DNA of 60,000 nucleotides from Takakia lepidozioides (GCA_030704615.1 CM060733.1:57166001-57226000); one strand, 5' to 3'; positions 1-10,604 are shown, numbered from the stretch's first letter. Numbers and translations are program-made. Notes: generated from the letters alone by a model not told the origin.

Positions 1-1170
1 TTCTTACTCCAGGGGCAGCTCTATTTCCGTATTATCAAGGAAATATACTTGCATCAATACCACCCCTCTACACACTCAGACAGGAAAGGTAAAAATCATC
101 CCTCTTCAATATCTCATTGTTTGATGTTTCATCTTCCTACTCTCATACATATTATTAAACCATCCGGGTGCACTGTTTTTGTGGAAATGGCACGTCTAAC
201 AGACCATGTTCTTCCACGCCCATGTCCTCACCAAGCAAGGAGGACTATTCAAACTGCGTGAGTCTGGCAAAGTTGTGGACCCCCTTGCAGACCCTGTTGA
301 GTTGGATGCCAAATACAACCACATTCCAGATGTTGCACTACCCATGTAAACTCCTCAACAAGCCTGGAGGGGTGCGCGAGACCGTAGTCCCGCCTTCATG
401 CAAGTGTTGTTGGAGACATGCTCACTTCCTGGTTCCCGCATTTTGGATCTCACAGCTGGCACATGTTTGCATTGGTCTCCATTTTGTAATTAAAATCTTC
501 TGAGCTAATTCATGATCATTAACTGCTATCCGATATAATATCATCATTGCATGTTTTTTTCCTACAGGTTCTACATTTATTGCTGCCCGCAAGTCTGGAC
601 GTCACGTATTTGGTCTTGAGGGGGACCAGACGTTGTATGCAGCACGTCTCTCTGCACTTCAAAATACTCAACCCGTTTTGGTTTCATCTGTGGGAACTCC
701 AACCATTCAACGTCCTGTGAGTTTGTTGGAACCCCCCGCTCCTAAGGTGGCGCGCAAGCTTGGTCTTCATCTTGGCAGTACTTCCTAGTGAGTATGTCTC
801 GCCTCCATTCCCTTTGTTGCAATCTCTATATTATTTGCAAAGCAAACCATTCCCATTTGATTTGTTAACATAAGTATACATGTATGTGTGATGCAGTGAT
901 GGGATTGTGCGGACCATCTACGATAGTCTACCCCAAAGTCCTCTTTCATCGTTTTATCTACCTTCGTATGCCGAGTCCCAAGCTTTGCATTCAATACATC
1001 AACAACGTGATGTAGGTCTTTCCAATGATGTGTTGTTTGACCGAAGAGCAGCTATTGTTGGACAATCCGTGGATAGGTTGCGTAGAGTTGAGGCTTTCAT
1101 GGATGTGTATGCCTCTGAATCACAGGCTTATGACACGGATGATGAAGTATCAGCTGATGATGTTATGAAG
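1..1170 (+). pseudogene. Class-beta amino-methyltransferase-like gene, 3' exons (copy C)
   Basis: Four exons can be placed from splice sites and phase: 1-88, 203-464, 568-787 and 897-1170. All introns are GT-AG and phases agree. The second and third exons join to give ILDLTAGT followed by STFIAARKSGRHVFGLEGD. This resembles motif I/II of N4-cytosine/N6-adenine DNA methylases (DLFAGSGTT...GR..IGIE.D in the family). Preceding residues LLETCSLPG match the usual helix before motif I. A TAA at 347-349 is in frame, so this copy is broken although its splice sites survive. The last exon (S/L-rich, ending in an acidic DTDDEVSADD) has no family I know. The gene starts outside the window; copy B at 22.0-26.7 kb shows what is missing. 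The methylase assignment is inference from motif pattern; substrate and activity are unknown. Confidence 0.6.
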
Positions 1171-1490
1171 GTAATTAGAAATTACATATACAGTACATTG
1201 TCCTCATTGTCAGTCCGAATTTTTGGTTATGTTTTATGATACATGTATTTCTCTCTAGCGTAAGGTAAAACAAATGGGGCAAATGACATGGTGTTGAAAT
1301 CAGATTTCATGTTATCTTCCTGTCATTTGATTTATCTATGTAATAGTTTGTACATAGATCTCTACTGCATTTCATAGATCCCTTTACCTGAATGCAAGTT
1401 CGACATGCACTTCAGCACTATCAAATTTCATCATTAGTAAGATCAACCCTTATGAGTATTGTGGCATCTTATGTACACACACGGTGACTA
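1..1490 (+). repeat. Direct repeat, copy 1 (about 1.49 kb)
   Basis: This stretch is nearly identical to 25588-27076 in the same orientation, exons and introns included. Differences are mostly single bases plus an 11-base indel near 230. Similarity stops abruptly around 1490, after a shared TATCTCATT, and begins before the window. It is a segmental or element-borne duplication about 25.6 kb apart. Confidence 0.9.
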
Positions 1491-1535
1491 TCTTTATCTC
1501 ATTAGTGTTTCATTTCATTAGTGTTTCAAGTCTGA

Positions 1536-1640
1536 ATGGGTAGTGTAGTGGTATGAACTAGGCTTGATACCTGATAGGTTGTGGGTTCTATCTCTGATGG
1601 ACATTATGTTTTTGTAAAATAAAAATGTTTCAGAAGATAG
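1536..1640 (+). repeat. tRNA-derived SINE-like element
   Basis: GTAGTGTAGTGGTA resembles a pol III A box and GTGGGTTCTATCTC a B box about 45 bases later, followed by TTTTTGTAAAATAAAAATG. A cloverleaf cannot be closed convincingly, so a SINE head is more likely than a tRNA gene. Only the two boxes and the tail support this. Confidence 0.35.
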
Positions 1641-1678
1641 ATATATAGATACTGCAAAACCTATGTAACAAGATTAAA

Positions 1679-1765
1679 TGGGTGGTGGTTTGGTAAGGAT
1701 TATGTTTTTTAAGTTATGAGATTGCGGGTTCGATTACCAATCAATAGTCTTTTTTGTAAAATTGA
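1679..1765 (+). repeat. Second tRNA-like/SINE-like head
   Basis: GGTGGTTTGGTAAGG (A-box-like) is followed by GCGGGTTCGATTAC (good B box) and a T-rich tail with TTTTGTAAAATT, similar to the tail of the element at 1536. Both lie head to tail. Confidence 0.4.
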
Positions 1766-2510
1766 ATTCCCTTGCGGGCCATCACCATTTACTACCCAAA
1801 TGCGCAGGCGGACCATCTCCATCACATTGTCAAGCTCCCTAGCATTCCCTTAGCATTGCTCCATTCTGAACTTCAAACTAGACTCCCACCATTGGAAGAG
1901 CCCGTACCTTCACCATTTGTATCTAACAAGGAGCCGTGCCTCGTCACTTTTTAATTTTTTTGACCGTTTTTCTCATGTTGGAAAGCCATAAAAGCAACAT
2001 GTTCCTCTCCCATTCCTACACTCACCCATGTGGAATAATAATACAATGATATGGAATATTCTATATAGAATATTCTTATTCCATCCTTTGATATTTTGAC
2101 TATGGACCCTAAGATTAGATGAATCACAATTGTTTTTTTTTTTTTGGGTACCCTTATTTAAGTGTTGTGCATATAAAATTGTTCCTATGCATATCTAAAA
2201 TTTGTATGCACGCATACATTCCTCCATATGCATGCATTTGTGTGCGCATATAGTATAGGCTACCTCTCCAAAGCCACACCACGAGAAACAAAGAAACATG
2301 TCTAAGTTTAAGATGCCGAACAAACTTGTGCACAGGGCTGCCCCTCTCGTCAAGCTCATTAAAATTTGTATTAACTTCCATCTTCAAGCTTTGGAGAAGC
2401 TCCACCACCCAAACCCATAATTAGGACAGCACTCTGATTTCCATCCACTATCAGCAGAATCAGTCAAAAATCACCCCTTCAATCAAGTGCAATTGTGGGC
2501 TCACTTCCCA
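1766..2510. other. No recognisable gene
   Basis: AT-rich DNA with a T-run near 2131 and a GAATATTC-type palindromic stretch near 2050-2080. I see no coding signal here. Confidence 0.5.
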
Positions 2511-2534
2511 CCTATGCCGGGTAGACCCCACTAT

Positions 2535-2679
2535 CAGGAAATGGTGGATGGTCTGAGTAGATACACAGATCAATGAATGAAGCGAGACACTTGCATCTTG
2601 CACTCAACAGTACATGATGGTCAGTACTCTCAGGAAATGGTGGATGGTCTGAGTAGCTACACAGATCAATGAATGAATG
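2535..2679. repeat. Tandem duplication, 96-bp period
   Basis: CAGGAAATGGTGGATGG and the following ~35 bases occur at 2535 and again at 2631 with one mismatch or so. The duplication lies at the broken 3' edge of the adjacent PPR fragment. Confidence 0.85.
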
Positions 2680-2951
2680 CTCCCACATTTTGCATACATG
2701 TCCACGAGGGCATTGTTCAGAATCACATCTGGTACAATTCCAGCTTTGGCGATGCAACCATGCACCTCTTTGCCCTTTTCCAGGGCTGCCAGGCTTGCAC
2801 ATGCACTGCAAACGCACACAAACGTGATGTGGTCGGGCTTCCCCCCTTTCCCCATCATTTGCTCATAGGTCTCCAAGGCCTCCATCCCGCACCCCTGTTG
2901 TGCATATCCTGCAAGCATGGCATTCCAACACAACAAATCTCGTTCAGCCAT
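2604..2951 (-). pseudogene. PPR protein fragment
   Basis: The minus strand reads MAERDLLCWNAMLAGYAQ...ALETYEQMMGKG...ITFVCVCSACASLAALEKGKEVHG...LVDMYAKCGSI, a typical S-P-L run of plant PLS-class pentatricopeptide motifs. It has no start context, no upstream repeats, and ends in the 96-bp tandem duplication. It is a gene fragment like those at 3.3, 34.7-35.2 and 50.0 kb, and resembles them (EQMMGEGVK...) more than the 4.2-6.5 kb gene. Confidence 0.85.
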
Positions 2952-3309
2952 ATTGTTCCCAGCTCAAAATGTATAGTCAACAACAGTTCTCTACAACTGT
3001 TGGCCAGGCTATCCACTTGATAGCAAAGTTCCTCCCACCCAGCACCAAAGGCAGTCATGGGATTTCCACAGACAAAGATATGAAATTCAGCCTGGAACTT
3101 CCAGAGCTAACATTCAACAAGAGAGTGGTGATAGCATGCAACATGCAGCGCTATACCTGAAAGCACTAACTGTTAAAGATTTACACATCCGTCATAATTC
3201 ATGACTTCTCAAACTCTGAATTAGGGGAGAAACAGTCAAGAAAGGGAAAGTATGGCACCTGGTTATGAACCATGTAAAGGAGGAAGGGCATACAAGAGCC
3301 AGCCCCGTA

Positions 3310-3620
3310 CTTGCATGTGGCAGATATGCATTGGCATGTCATTGCACTCCATAAGACCACGTCTCGCTTAGCCATATTGTTGAACACTAGACAGGCCTCC
3401 CTTACACTCCCACATTTCGCATACATGTCTGCAACAAAGGCAGTCTCCATATTAATATATGACGGAATTCCAGCTTTGATAATGTCAGCATGGATCTCTT
3501 TGCCCTTCTCCAGGGCCACCATGCTGGCACAAGCATTGAGAACACAAATGAATATATGACCCTGTCGGGCATCCATGTGCTGGATTTGCTCCAGATATAT
3601 TGGTCTTGTTCTTTTGCCAA
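3310..3620 (-). pseudogene. PPR protein fragment
   Basis: Minus-strand reading gives FICVLNACASMVALEKGKEI, HADIIKAGI, then ADMYAKCGSVREACLVFNNM and AKRDVVLWSAM, one L plus S/P PPR motif set. Both flanks lose homology. It lies head to tail with the 2.6-2.95 kb fragment, so the two may derive from one gene with the middle rearranged. Confidence 0.8.
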
Positions 3621-3825
3621 CGCTCTGCAAAGCAGAGCATGGCGTCATATGCAATCACAGCAGCTGTTTCATCAATTGGTTGTGGTGATTGTAGCGCCTC
3701 GTTGCTCTAGGCGTGGTCGTTGTTCCTCATCGTGTAGAGCCCAATGGAGCCCAAAACAACTTGCATGAATGTTGTTGAAAGCTCACTAGCACCCCTCAGT
3801 AAAGGACCTTGTCAAAATGTTGATG

Positions 3826-3905
3826 CTGTCGGATTTTCGAGCAGAAACCTCTACCTTGGAGGACGGAGCAGAGCTGGCATGAGTTTTTTAAAGTTCCTTC
3901 CAGGG
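3826..3905 (+). mobile_element. LINE 5'-end fragment
   Basis: GGAGCAGAGCTGGCAT, followed by AGTTTTTTAAAGTTCCTTC, matches the region just upstream of the LINE endonuclease ORF (near 38505-38560, minus strand). The fragment abuts the G-rich tract where the DYW domain of the neighbouring PPR gene loses homology. It probably marks the insertion or rearrangement that truncated that gene. Confidence 0.6.
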
Positions 3906-4156
3906 AGGGGGGGGGGGGAGGGGGGAGTGCTAATAAGCCCAAAAGCAATGGCCAGCCTTTCACTGTGGCGGTAGACTGCATGTTCCTTCGTTTGCTGATC
4001 CACATAACGCAAAACAAGGCGTGTGTCAGGCAGGTATCCTGCCTCCTTCATCTTCCTAGTCAATTTTACCAACTCAGCATAGATCTCCTCCGTTTGTGGG
4101 TGTGATCTATCTTCTACAATGAAGGTATGTATCCAACTTTTTACCTCAATCTAGCT
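3851..4156 (-). pseudogene. Disrupted E+/DYW tail of the PPR gene
   Basis: Continuing the PPR frame past its TGA (4157-4159), a second stop TAG (4151-4153) follows after one codon. The same frame then reads IEVKSWIHTFIVEDRSHPQ, TEEIYAELVKLTRKMKEAGY and EHAVYRHSERLAIAFGL. The HSE zinc/catalytic motif of the DYW cytidine-deaminase domain is present. The frame runs into a G-tract (about 3905-3926) and loses the CxDCH and terminal DYW parts. An active deaminase is therefore unlikely even with stop readthrough. In DYW proteins this domain performs organellar C-to-U RNA editing. Confidence 0.85.
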
Positions 4157-6466
4157 TCACGCTGTCTCCTTTTTCACACCCCTCCTCCATCGTTTTCTTA
4201 CTTTTGTTACATCATCCCACCTGCCAGCTAAAGCATAGACATTTGAAAGGAGCACATGCACTGCAGCATTTTTTGTTTCCAACTTCCAGACACATTCTGC
4301 GAAATGTTCTGCTAGCTCCACATTACCATGGATTCTGCAGGCACCAAGCAAGGCCCCCAACACTGAAGCCCCTGGTTCAAATGGAATTCTGTTCATAAAG
4401 TCCTTTGCCTGATCCAAGAGCCCAGCCCGGCCAAGAAGGTCTACCATGCAACCATAGTGCTTTTCTGTTGGTATGATGCAGTGATCTCTAGTCATAGAAA
4501 GGAAGTAATGATGGCCTTCATCCACTAGACCCACATGGCTGCATGCAAAGAGAACACCAATGAAGGTGATGCTGTCTGGCTTCACCCCTTCCCGTTGCAT
4601 CTGTTCAAAAAGTTGGAGCGCATCCTTGCCATGCCCATTCTGAGCACAACCCGTGATCATCGCAGTCCATGAGACTGTGCTATGCTCAAGAATATTGTCA
4701 AACACCCCCTTTGCATCTCGCAGACTCCCACACTTGGCATACATGTCAATCAGAGCAGTCCCCACACAGACATCTGATTCAGATCCAGATTTGAGGATAT
4801 TGTCATGAACCTTCTTGCCCTCCTCCAGAGCTGCCAGGTGGCCGCATGCATTGAGGATGAGAATAAAAGTGACCTTGTTAGGCTTCACGCCTTCTAGTCG
4901 CATTTGACCAAACAATTCAAATGACTCAACACCAAGCCCATGCTCATCAGATCCTGCAATCATCGAGTTCCAAGAGATGATATCACGTTCAGGCATTTTC
5001 AAGAACACTTGGCGTGCATCCAGTAGGCTCCCGCACTTGCAATACATGCTGACAAGGGCGTTCCCCACTCGAACATCCGCCTCAAATCCAGCTTTGATGA
5101 TGGCTTCATGGACCCACTTGCCCTGTTCGAGAGCTACTTGAGTGGCACATGCATTGAGGATGCTGATGAAAGTGACCTTGTTGGGCTTCATGCCTTCCTG
5201 TTGCATTTGCTGAAAACGGTCGAATGCCTCTTCAACATGCCCGGTATGAGCAAGTCCTGCAATCATTGCATTCCATGAGACCACATTTCGTTGAGGCATT
5301 TTGAAGAGCACTTGGCATGCATCCACCACACTCCCGCATTTGCAATACATGCTGACAAGGGCAGTCCCCACTTGGATGTCGGACTCAAATCCAGCTTTGA
5401 TGATGCCTGCATGAAGCCGCTTTCCCTGTGGCAGAGCTGCTGGGGTGGTACATGCCTTTAGGATGCAGATGAAAGTGACCTTGTCTGCCTTAATGCCCTC
5501 TCTTTGCATTTGCCGAAAAATTTCGAAAGCCTCCCCAACATGACCGTGCTGGGCAAATCCTGCAATAATCGCAGTCCACGAGATCACATCTCGGTTGCGA
5601 ATTCCGTCAAACACTGGGCGCGCATCCCGCACACTCCCGCACTTGCAATACATGCTCACAAGGGCATTCCCCACTCGAATATCAGACTCAAATCCAGCTT
5701 CGATGATGTCCGCATGGACCCACCTACCTTGCTCCAGAGCTGCTGGGATGGTACATGCATTGAGGATGCTAACGAAAGTGCCCTTGTTGGGCGTCATGCC
5801 TTCTAGTTGCATTTCCCAAAAGAGTTCAAAGGCCTCTTCAAATTTCCCTTTCTGAACAAGTCCTGCAATCATCGCATTCCATGAGACAACATTTCGATTA
5901 CTCATTTTGAAGAACACTTCGCGCGCATTCACCACACTTCCGCACTTGCAGTACATGCTGATGAGGGCAGTCCCTAATCGGACATCTGCCTCAAATCGCG
6001 CTTTGATGATCCCCGCATGGAGCCGCCTTCCATGATCTAGCTCTGCTGGGGTCCCACATGCGTTCAGAATGCTTATGAACGTGATCTTATTTGCCTTCAC
6101 CCCTTCTCGTTGCATTTGTTCAAAGAGTGCAAATGCTCCTTCCCCAGCGCCTTGTTGGGCTAATCCTGCAATCATCACATTCCAGGAGATCACATTCCGT
6201 TGAGGCATTTTGTCGAACACTTGGCGCGCATCCACAACATTCCCACACTTCACGTACATGCTGACAAGGGTATTTCCCAAGAAGATATCAGGCTTGAATC
6301 CACTTTTGATGATATGAGCATGGATTTCCTTGCCATCTGCAAGGGATTTCGTCTCAGCACACTCTTGCAACAGACAAGCACAGGTATCAGAATATGCTGG
6401 AAAGCCTTGTTCCTCCAGCAAATTCAAGATGTCCACAACCTTCTTGTATCGTCCGTCCTTGCACAA
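4157..6466 (-). CDS. PLS-class pentatricopeptide repeat protein (769 aa, E-type end)
   Basis: A single uninterrupted frame of 769 codons. After a short N-terminus with an L-type motif (ETKSLADGKEIHAHIIKSGF) it runs through repeated L-S-P triplets: FISILNACxTxAALxQGxxxH, then LVSMYCKCGSVxDARxVF, then RNVVSWNAMIAGLAQxG. It ends with E motifs (LGALLGACRIHGNVELAEH; LLSNVYALAGRWDDVTKVRK). Such proteins bind organellar transcripts base by base and mostly act in RNA editing in mitochondria or plastids. The DYW part directly downstream is cut off by two stops, so this is either a shortened E-type protein working in trans or a young pseudogene. The tract has stayed open over 2.3 kb, which argues for recent function. 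No clear targeting peptide is visible at this start, so the true start may lie upstream. Confidence 0.85.
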   Translation of the reverse strand: MCKDGRYKKVVDILNLLEEQGFPAYSDTCACLLQECAETKSLADGKEIHAHIIKSGFKPDIFLGNTLVSMYVKCGNVVDARQVFDKMPQRNVISWNVMIAGLAQQGAGEGAFALFEQMQREGVKANKITFISILNACGTPAELDHGRRLHAGIIKARFEADVRLGTALISMYCKCGSVVNAREVFFKMSNRNVVSWNAMIAGLVQKGKFEEAFELFWEMQLEGMTPNKGTFVSILNACTIPAALEQGRWVHADIIEAGFESDIRVGNALVSMYCKCGSVRDARPVFDGIRNRDVISWTAIIAGFAQHGHVGEAFEIFRQMQREGIKADKVTFICILKACTTPAALPQGKRLHAGIIKAGFESDIQVGTALVSMYCKCGSVVDACQVLFKMPQRNVVSWNAMIAGLAHTGHVEEAFDRFQQMQQEGMKPNKVTFISILNACATQVALEQGKWVHEAIIKAGFEADVRVGNALVSMYCKCGSLLDARQVFLKMPERDIISWNSMIAGSDEHGLGVESFELFGQMRLEGVKPNKVTFILILNACGHLAALEEGKKVHDNILKSGSESDVCVGTALIDMYAKCGSLRDAKGVFDNILEHSTVSWTAMITGCAQNGHGKDALQLFEQMQREGVKPDSITFIGVLFACSHVGLVDEGHHYFLSMTRDHCIIPTEKHYGCMVDLLGRAGLLDQAKDFMNRIPFEPGASVLGALLGACRIHGNVELAEHFAECVWKLETKNAAVHVLLSNVYALAGRWDDVTKVRKRWRRGVKKETA

Positions 6467-6929
6467 TCTGCTTATATACCCAAGAGCTCCACAATTTTGG
6501 GCTACTTCCCCCCTCGTCTGTGCCTTCGCCCAGAAGTCGTGATGATGGTGGCCGTGGCAACAGTGATGACCTTACCCCGACACCGACACCCAACAAGCAA
6601 CTCGGTCTGACTGCTGCAGAATTGGAACTCCACCACCTTGCTTGGTAACAAAATGTGTCTGGAGACCATTGTCATGGGCTCCCAAGGAATCTGTGTCGGG
6701 AGGTAGTAGCTTCTCTTGTGGACATTGCAGTCAGATGCAATGTGTAGCGACCGTGTCCGTGTGATCACTTCAGAGAGATCCGTGTCTGTGGGAGCGACTC
6801 AGACTGTGAGGCCCATTACCAACATATCTCCATCTCCAGCTCTCCTGCTTTGGTGGGATATTGTCTACTACCGTAGTGGGAGGATCAAGAGAGGGAGTCC
6901 ACAATACCTCTTCTGGCACTTCTGGGCAT

Positions 6930-7080
6930 GTCAAGATGCTTTGTGAGGCAGGCAGACAAGAGGCTCTACAGACTTTAAACCAAGGAGGCATTTCAGCAGA
7001 TTCAGATACGTATGTCTGTCTCTTGCATAAGTGCATCAAGATGAAAGGCCTGGAAGCTGGAAAGCAGGTGATACACTGTG
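6930..7080 (+). pseudogene. N-terminal fragment of a PPR gene
   Basis: Plus-strand reading MLCEAGRQEALQTLNQGGIS followed by ADSDTYVCLLHKCIKMKGLE and AGKQV is the usual beginning of PLS-class PPR proteins (compare MCKDGRYKKVVDILNLLEEQ at the start of the gene at 6466). Homology ends after about 50 residues. It lies divergent from the intact PPR frame. Confidence 0.75.
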
Positions 7081-7319
7081 AGGGGGTAAATTCCCAAACA
7101 TGGTATATATAATTAAAACAGTACCATTCATGAATACTAAAACTTTATCACACTGACCATAACTACCCGACATCTTTCACAGAAGGCCCTGACTAGTTTA
7201 CAACACATAAGCCCTGAGTAAAAGAATGGTCCAACATATTAGTACCTTCTATGGTCTCTTTGTGATGCTCCCTGAAATTTTTACAAGACATAAACACTGC
7301 TTACCAATCAAAGGTGGAT
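7081..7319. other. No recognisable gene
   Basis: AT-rich spacer, probably the 3' flank of the pTAC7-like gene. Nothing else seen. Confidence 0.4.
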
Positions 7320-7980
7320 CTAATCAATGGGTTCAATAAGGTCATTTGAATCCTCAATATATGAATCCACCACCTGCTCTCCTGCGCCCTCATTGATTCG
7401 ATCACTTATAACCTTCAGAATTGGTTTCCTCGTCAGGCTCTCATCCTTGTTATGCCTAAGATACTCATTGGCTTCCTCAGCAATTTCTAGTACAAGCCCA
7501 AACTTACTATTAGACTGCTCCAGTAAAATCTCAGCATCCACCAGGATCTGCTTGTTTGCCTCTAACCACATTCGCTCTTGTGTTTCCAGGAAGGGCAACA
7601 TCTGTTCCTTCTCCTCTAATTTGGGATCTCTCCTTCCCTGATCACAACAAGAGAAGCAAATGTGCTATACAAATAAATTGGTTGTCAAAGTACCAGAGTC
7701 TCTCTCTCTCTCGCTCGTGTTTCCAGGAAGGGCAACGTCTGTTCCTTCTCCTCTAATTTGGGATCTTACCTACCCTGATCACAACAAGAGAAGCAAATGT
7801 GCTATACAAATAAATTGGTTGTCAATGAGTCTCTCTCTCTCTCTCTCTCTCTCTCGCTCTTGTGTTTCCAGGAAGGGCAACGTCTGTTCCTTCTCCTCTA
7901 ATTTGGGATCCTACCTACCCTGATCACAACAAGAGAAGCAAATGTGCTATACAAATAAATTGGTTGTCAAAGTACCATTG

Positions 7981-8015
<35 letters not shown>

Positions 8016-8363
8016 CTGTGTCACACACACCGCACACTCATATTTAAAGAGGAAGGAAAGAAGACCCAAATATTCGAGGGAGGTTGCCAGGTCTGATATA
8101 CTACAGCATTCAAGGGCTCACACTTTCTCAAAACCCCAACACTTCCAGTGATGTCGTTTTATACTCACCGATTGCCGACCCCTTCTTTTGCTCCCAATTC
8201 CTTCTCCACTTTTACATTCGATCCTCATTAGACCTCCAGCTCCAAAGCAATGGGAGGAGAGTAGGACCCTTGAACCAGTGCCTTTTGAAGCACGAGCAGG
8301 TGCCTCCAGCGCATTGTTGAAAGAAGGGATTGACAGCAGAGCTCCATTTCGCATAGCTGCCAT
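7320..8363 (-). CDS. pTAC7-like plastid protein (two exons, 170 aa)
   Basis: Exon 1 is 8169-8363 (65 codons) ending RRGRQS before GTGAGT. Exon 2 is 7320-7637, after TGTGATCAG, starting GRRDPKLEEKEQ. The join is phase 0. The C-terminal half reads LPFLETQERMWLEANKQILV, then DAEILLEQSNSKFGLVLEIA, EEANEYL, KPILKVISDRINEGAGE. This matches the pattern I recall for PLASTID TRANSCRIPTIONALLY ACTIVE 7 (PFLEEQ...EDNRF..V.EVA.EAKEYV..NRDE...AIL.VLSNRVN.AG), a small PEP-associated protein needed for plastid transcription. The length (170 versus about 160) and the S/A/R-rich N-terminus, plausible as a transit peptide, fit. The frame is open upstream to 8558, so a longer N-terminus is possible. The intron contains extra copies of the exon-2 acceptor region (separate entry). 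Confidence 0.75.
7577..8014. repeat. Triplicated exon-2 splice-acceptor unit with CT microsatellites
   Basis: Three head-to-tail units start at about 7577, 7714 and 7859 (AAGGGCAAC at 7591, 7728 and 7873; spacing 137 and 145). Each carries the end of the pTAC7-like intron, the first ~50 bases of exon 2 and a CT/GA microsatellite whose length differs between units. Only the 7577 unit continues into the full exon. On the gene strand the other two read CAGGGTAGGTA at the acceptor. Confidence 0.9.
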
Positions 8364-8995
8364 TATGAGATCGAAAACTAAAACCCTGAGCCCTAATGCT
8401 TGACCTGTTACTACCGGTAACGGAAGCAAATCCAGACGCAATGGTTCCTTTCCCTCTCTCAAGCACAGGTGAAGCTCTGCCTCAGCCGTAGGAGTTGTAA
8501 GCACGATGGTGGAGAAGGGCATGAGGTGGTCACCCGCGAGTACACCATTAATCTTCACAAGAGACTACACTGCTGTATTTTTTCTCTTTCCTCTTCACGC
8601 AACCCCTTTGTGGGTTGCGGGTGACCTCTTAGTCACGGGAACTAGATAGTTTCTTTCTGCAATAAGAAAGGGGGGCTGGGAGGCTGGTGATACACTCGTA
8701 CTTCTTTCTCCGTAACGGATCCAAGAGACTCTGCATCATGCCGTGTGCATCTAATTGATGACTCGCTCATTGTAGGGCATGGTAGGGCAGGTGATTTGAG
8801 GACCGTGGATAACATAAAGAATGAGTTCAAGCTGAATGATGTCTTCTAATAAGAATCCATGGAGTCTCCTACCTTTGATCTCTTAAATATCTCCGGCCGT
8901 CCTCCATTTAACCTCTGCCTGGTGTTTCACTCGTCCGTTGCTGTTCCAAATCTGAACCTGTATCTTTGTCCTTCTCTCGTTTCCTTCGTGGCTAA
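8364..8995. other. 5' flank of the pTAC7-like gene; no other gene seen
   Basis: The region 8364-8558 is open in the pTAC7-like frame. Beyond that I see only short frames with no family resemblance. Confidence 0.4.
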
Positions 8996-9223
8996 TTACA
9001 CGAAGGCAAGCTTTCTATGTCCTGTCTGCTTATAATAGAAGCAGACTTCTTCACCCACGGGTCCTCGACCTGGTCTCTTCTTAGGGCTCTGTGTGTTCTG
9101 GCCTATTGTTTCTCTGGTAGTGATTCCGATCATGCTGGTAGTGATTCTTTTAGGAATGGTGGGTAGGCTTAAGAGCTTCCTACGGAGGATACCTGCATTA
9201 TGCAAATCTGCAGCCCGTTTCAA
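8996..9223 (-). pseudogene. Retrotransposon gag fragment with degenerate zinc knuckle
   Basis: The minus strand reads RAADLHNAGILRRKLLSL and later VCFYYKQTGHRK. This resembles the CxxCxxxGHxxxxC knuckle of Gag with the second Cys replaced by Tyr and the last Cys missing. It is different from the two knuckles of the 28-kb Gag, so it derives from another element. Confidence 0.5.
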
Positions 9224-10604
9224 TCCTGGATGGGGTTAGTTCATTGTGTTTAACTTTTCCGTCTGCAATTGAGCACTCCAGGGCACTGCGACTTCCATTC
9301 AGAGAAGATGATAGTGAATGTCATGTCACATTTACATGCATTTTCCATCTCATCATATTCCTGATAGAAACATAATTCTTAAAAGCTATATATCAAATCA
9401 GCAGTAGGCATTGTTAGAGAGGGACATCCTCTTGGATGTGCGCGGAGGGTGTTTTCCGTGTTATCTAGGCGACATTTTTTGCCACCCTGTGGAGCTTGGA
9501 TGCAGGTGACAAACCAAGTGTTTCCGACATGCCAAGCACACTGGCGCAGGCTAGATCAATAAGCCAAAATGAGGCACTATGTAGGCTGCTACACGTGCTG
9601 CCAGCTTGTCCTGGACATGGAGCAGTCAAATGCCCTGAGGAAACTGTACAAGGAGCGGGGCAAGAATGTTGGGGCGTGGTGGCAGGCCATGCTATTGGCC
9701 TCTAGTCAATATGGCTAGGGCCAATGGATGGGACATCGAAGGCCTATTTAATAAGAAATGAGAAGCTCCGTATCTGGTATGTGCCACCAAGCTCCGGCAT
9801 TGTGCCATGTAGAAAGAATCAACTTGGAGAGTAGATGAAGTTTTGTAGTCAATTTTGGTAGGGGATAAGCTGCGGGCAAATCTGTACTCAGTTCATGAGG
9901 CAAATCGAATGCTTTCCTTACCAGATTCTCTTTTCCTGCCAGGGAAAGATCTTGTCGACAAGGGACCTGTGCCACCCACTCAAGTGCCATCTACATATGC
10001 AACCTGCCCCCCCCGCACAGATGAAGCCTTGCTGGCTGACCACTTGGGCAAAATTGGTGTCCTGAGGTGTTTTCTGTCAGCCCCTTTTCTGCTTGGAAAG
10101 AAGTCATAGCCAGAGTCCTTTTGGTCATCTCTCTCTCTCGCTTTCTCAACTCTCTCTGAAGAGCTTCGACGAACTGAAATCTTTCATGGCTGAAGGCAAC
10201 CCCCTACTACTACAAGCCTTTGGCAATGATAGCAGCCTCAGTTCCTGTCCTTGCATTGACCCAGACAGGGGCAATGGCCACAAAGCTTGACAGATATATT
10301 CTGGGGAAACGTCAATCTCTCTTTCTCACTCATACATACACATAATCCTACTGGTAAAAGTGATGCCACATGTCCTATGCGTGGAGTTGATTGTGAGGAT
10401 ACCAAATTTTTTTTGGAAGTATCTGAATGATTACCCTGCCATCATTGTCTGTTCCAAGGTAATTCATACTACCGGTGTCAGCCCCTGACAAGTAGTTTCT
10501 GTCCCTTGTGTTCCACTAAAACTGACCGTGGGGTGGTCCCAAGGCTACAGCAAACAATGTCTTATGAGTACATTCTCCGAAATTTAAACTGAGGGCGGGG
10601 AGCA
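9224..10604. other. Mostly non-coding; one weak coding trace
   Basis: Around 9570-9715 (+) one frame reads [20 protein letters not shown] then [13 protein letters not shown]. It looks protein-like but has no start or family I know. The rest has short frames, CT-rich stretches (10123-10150, 10314-10325) and nothing recognisable. Confidence 0.35.

Noticed and set aside
4204-6610. Plus-strand ORFs opposite the PPR gene
   Set aside because: Shadows of the repeated PPR sequence on the other strand.
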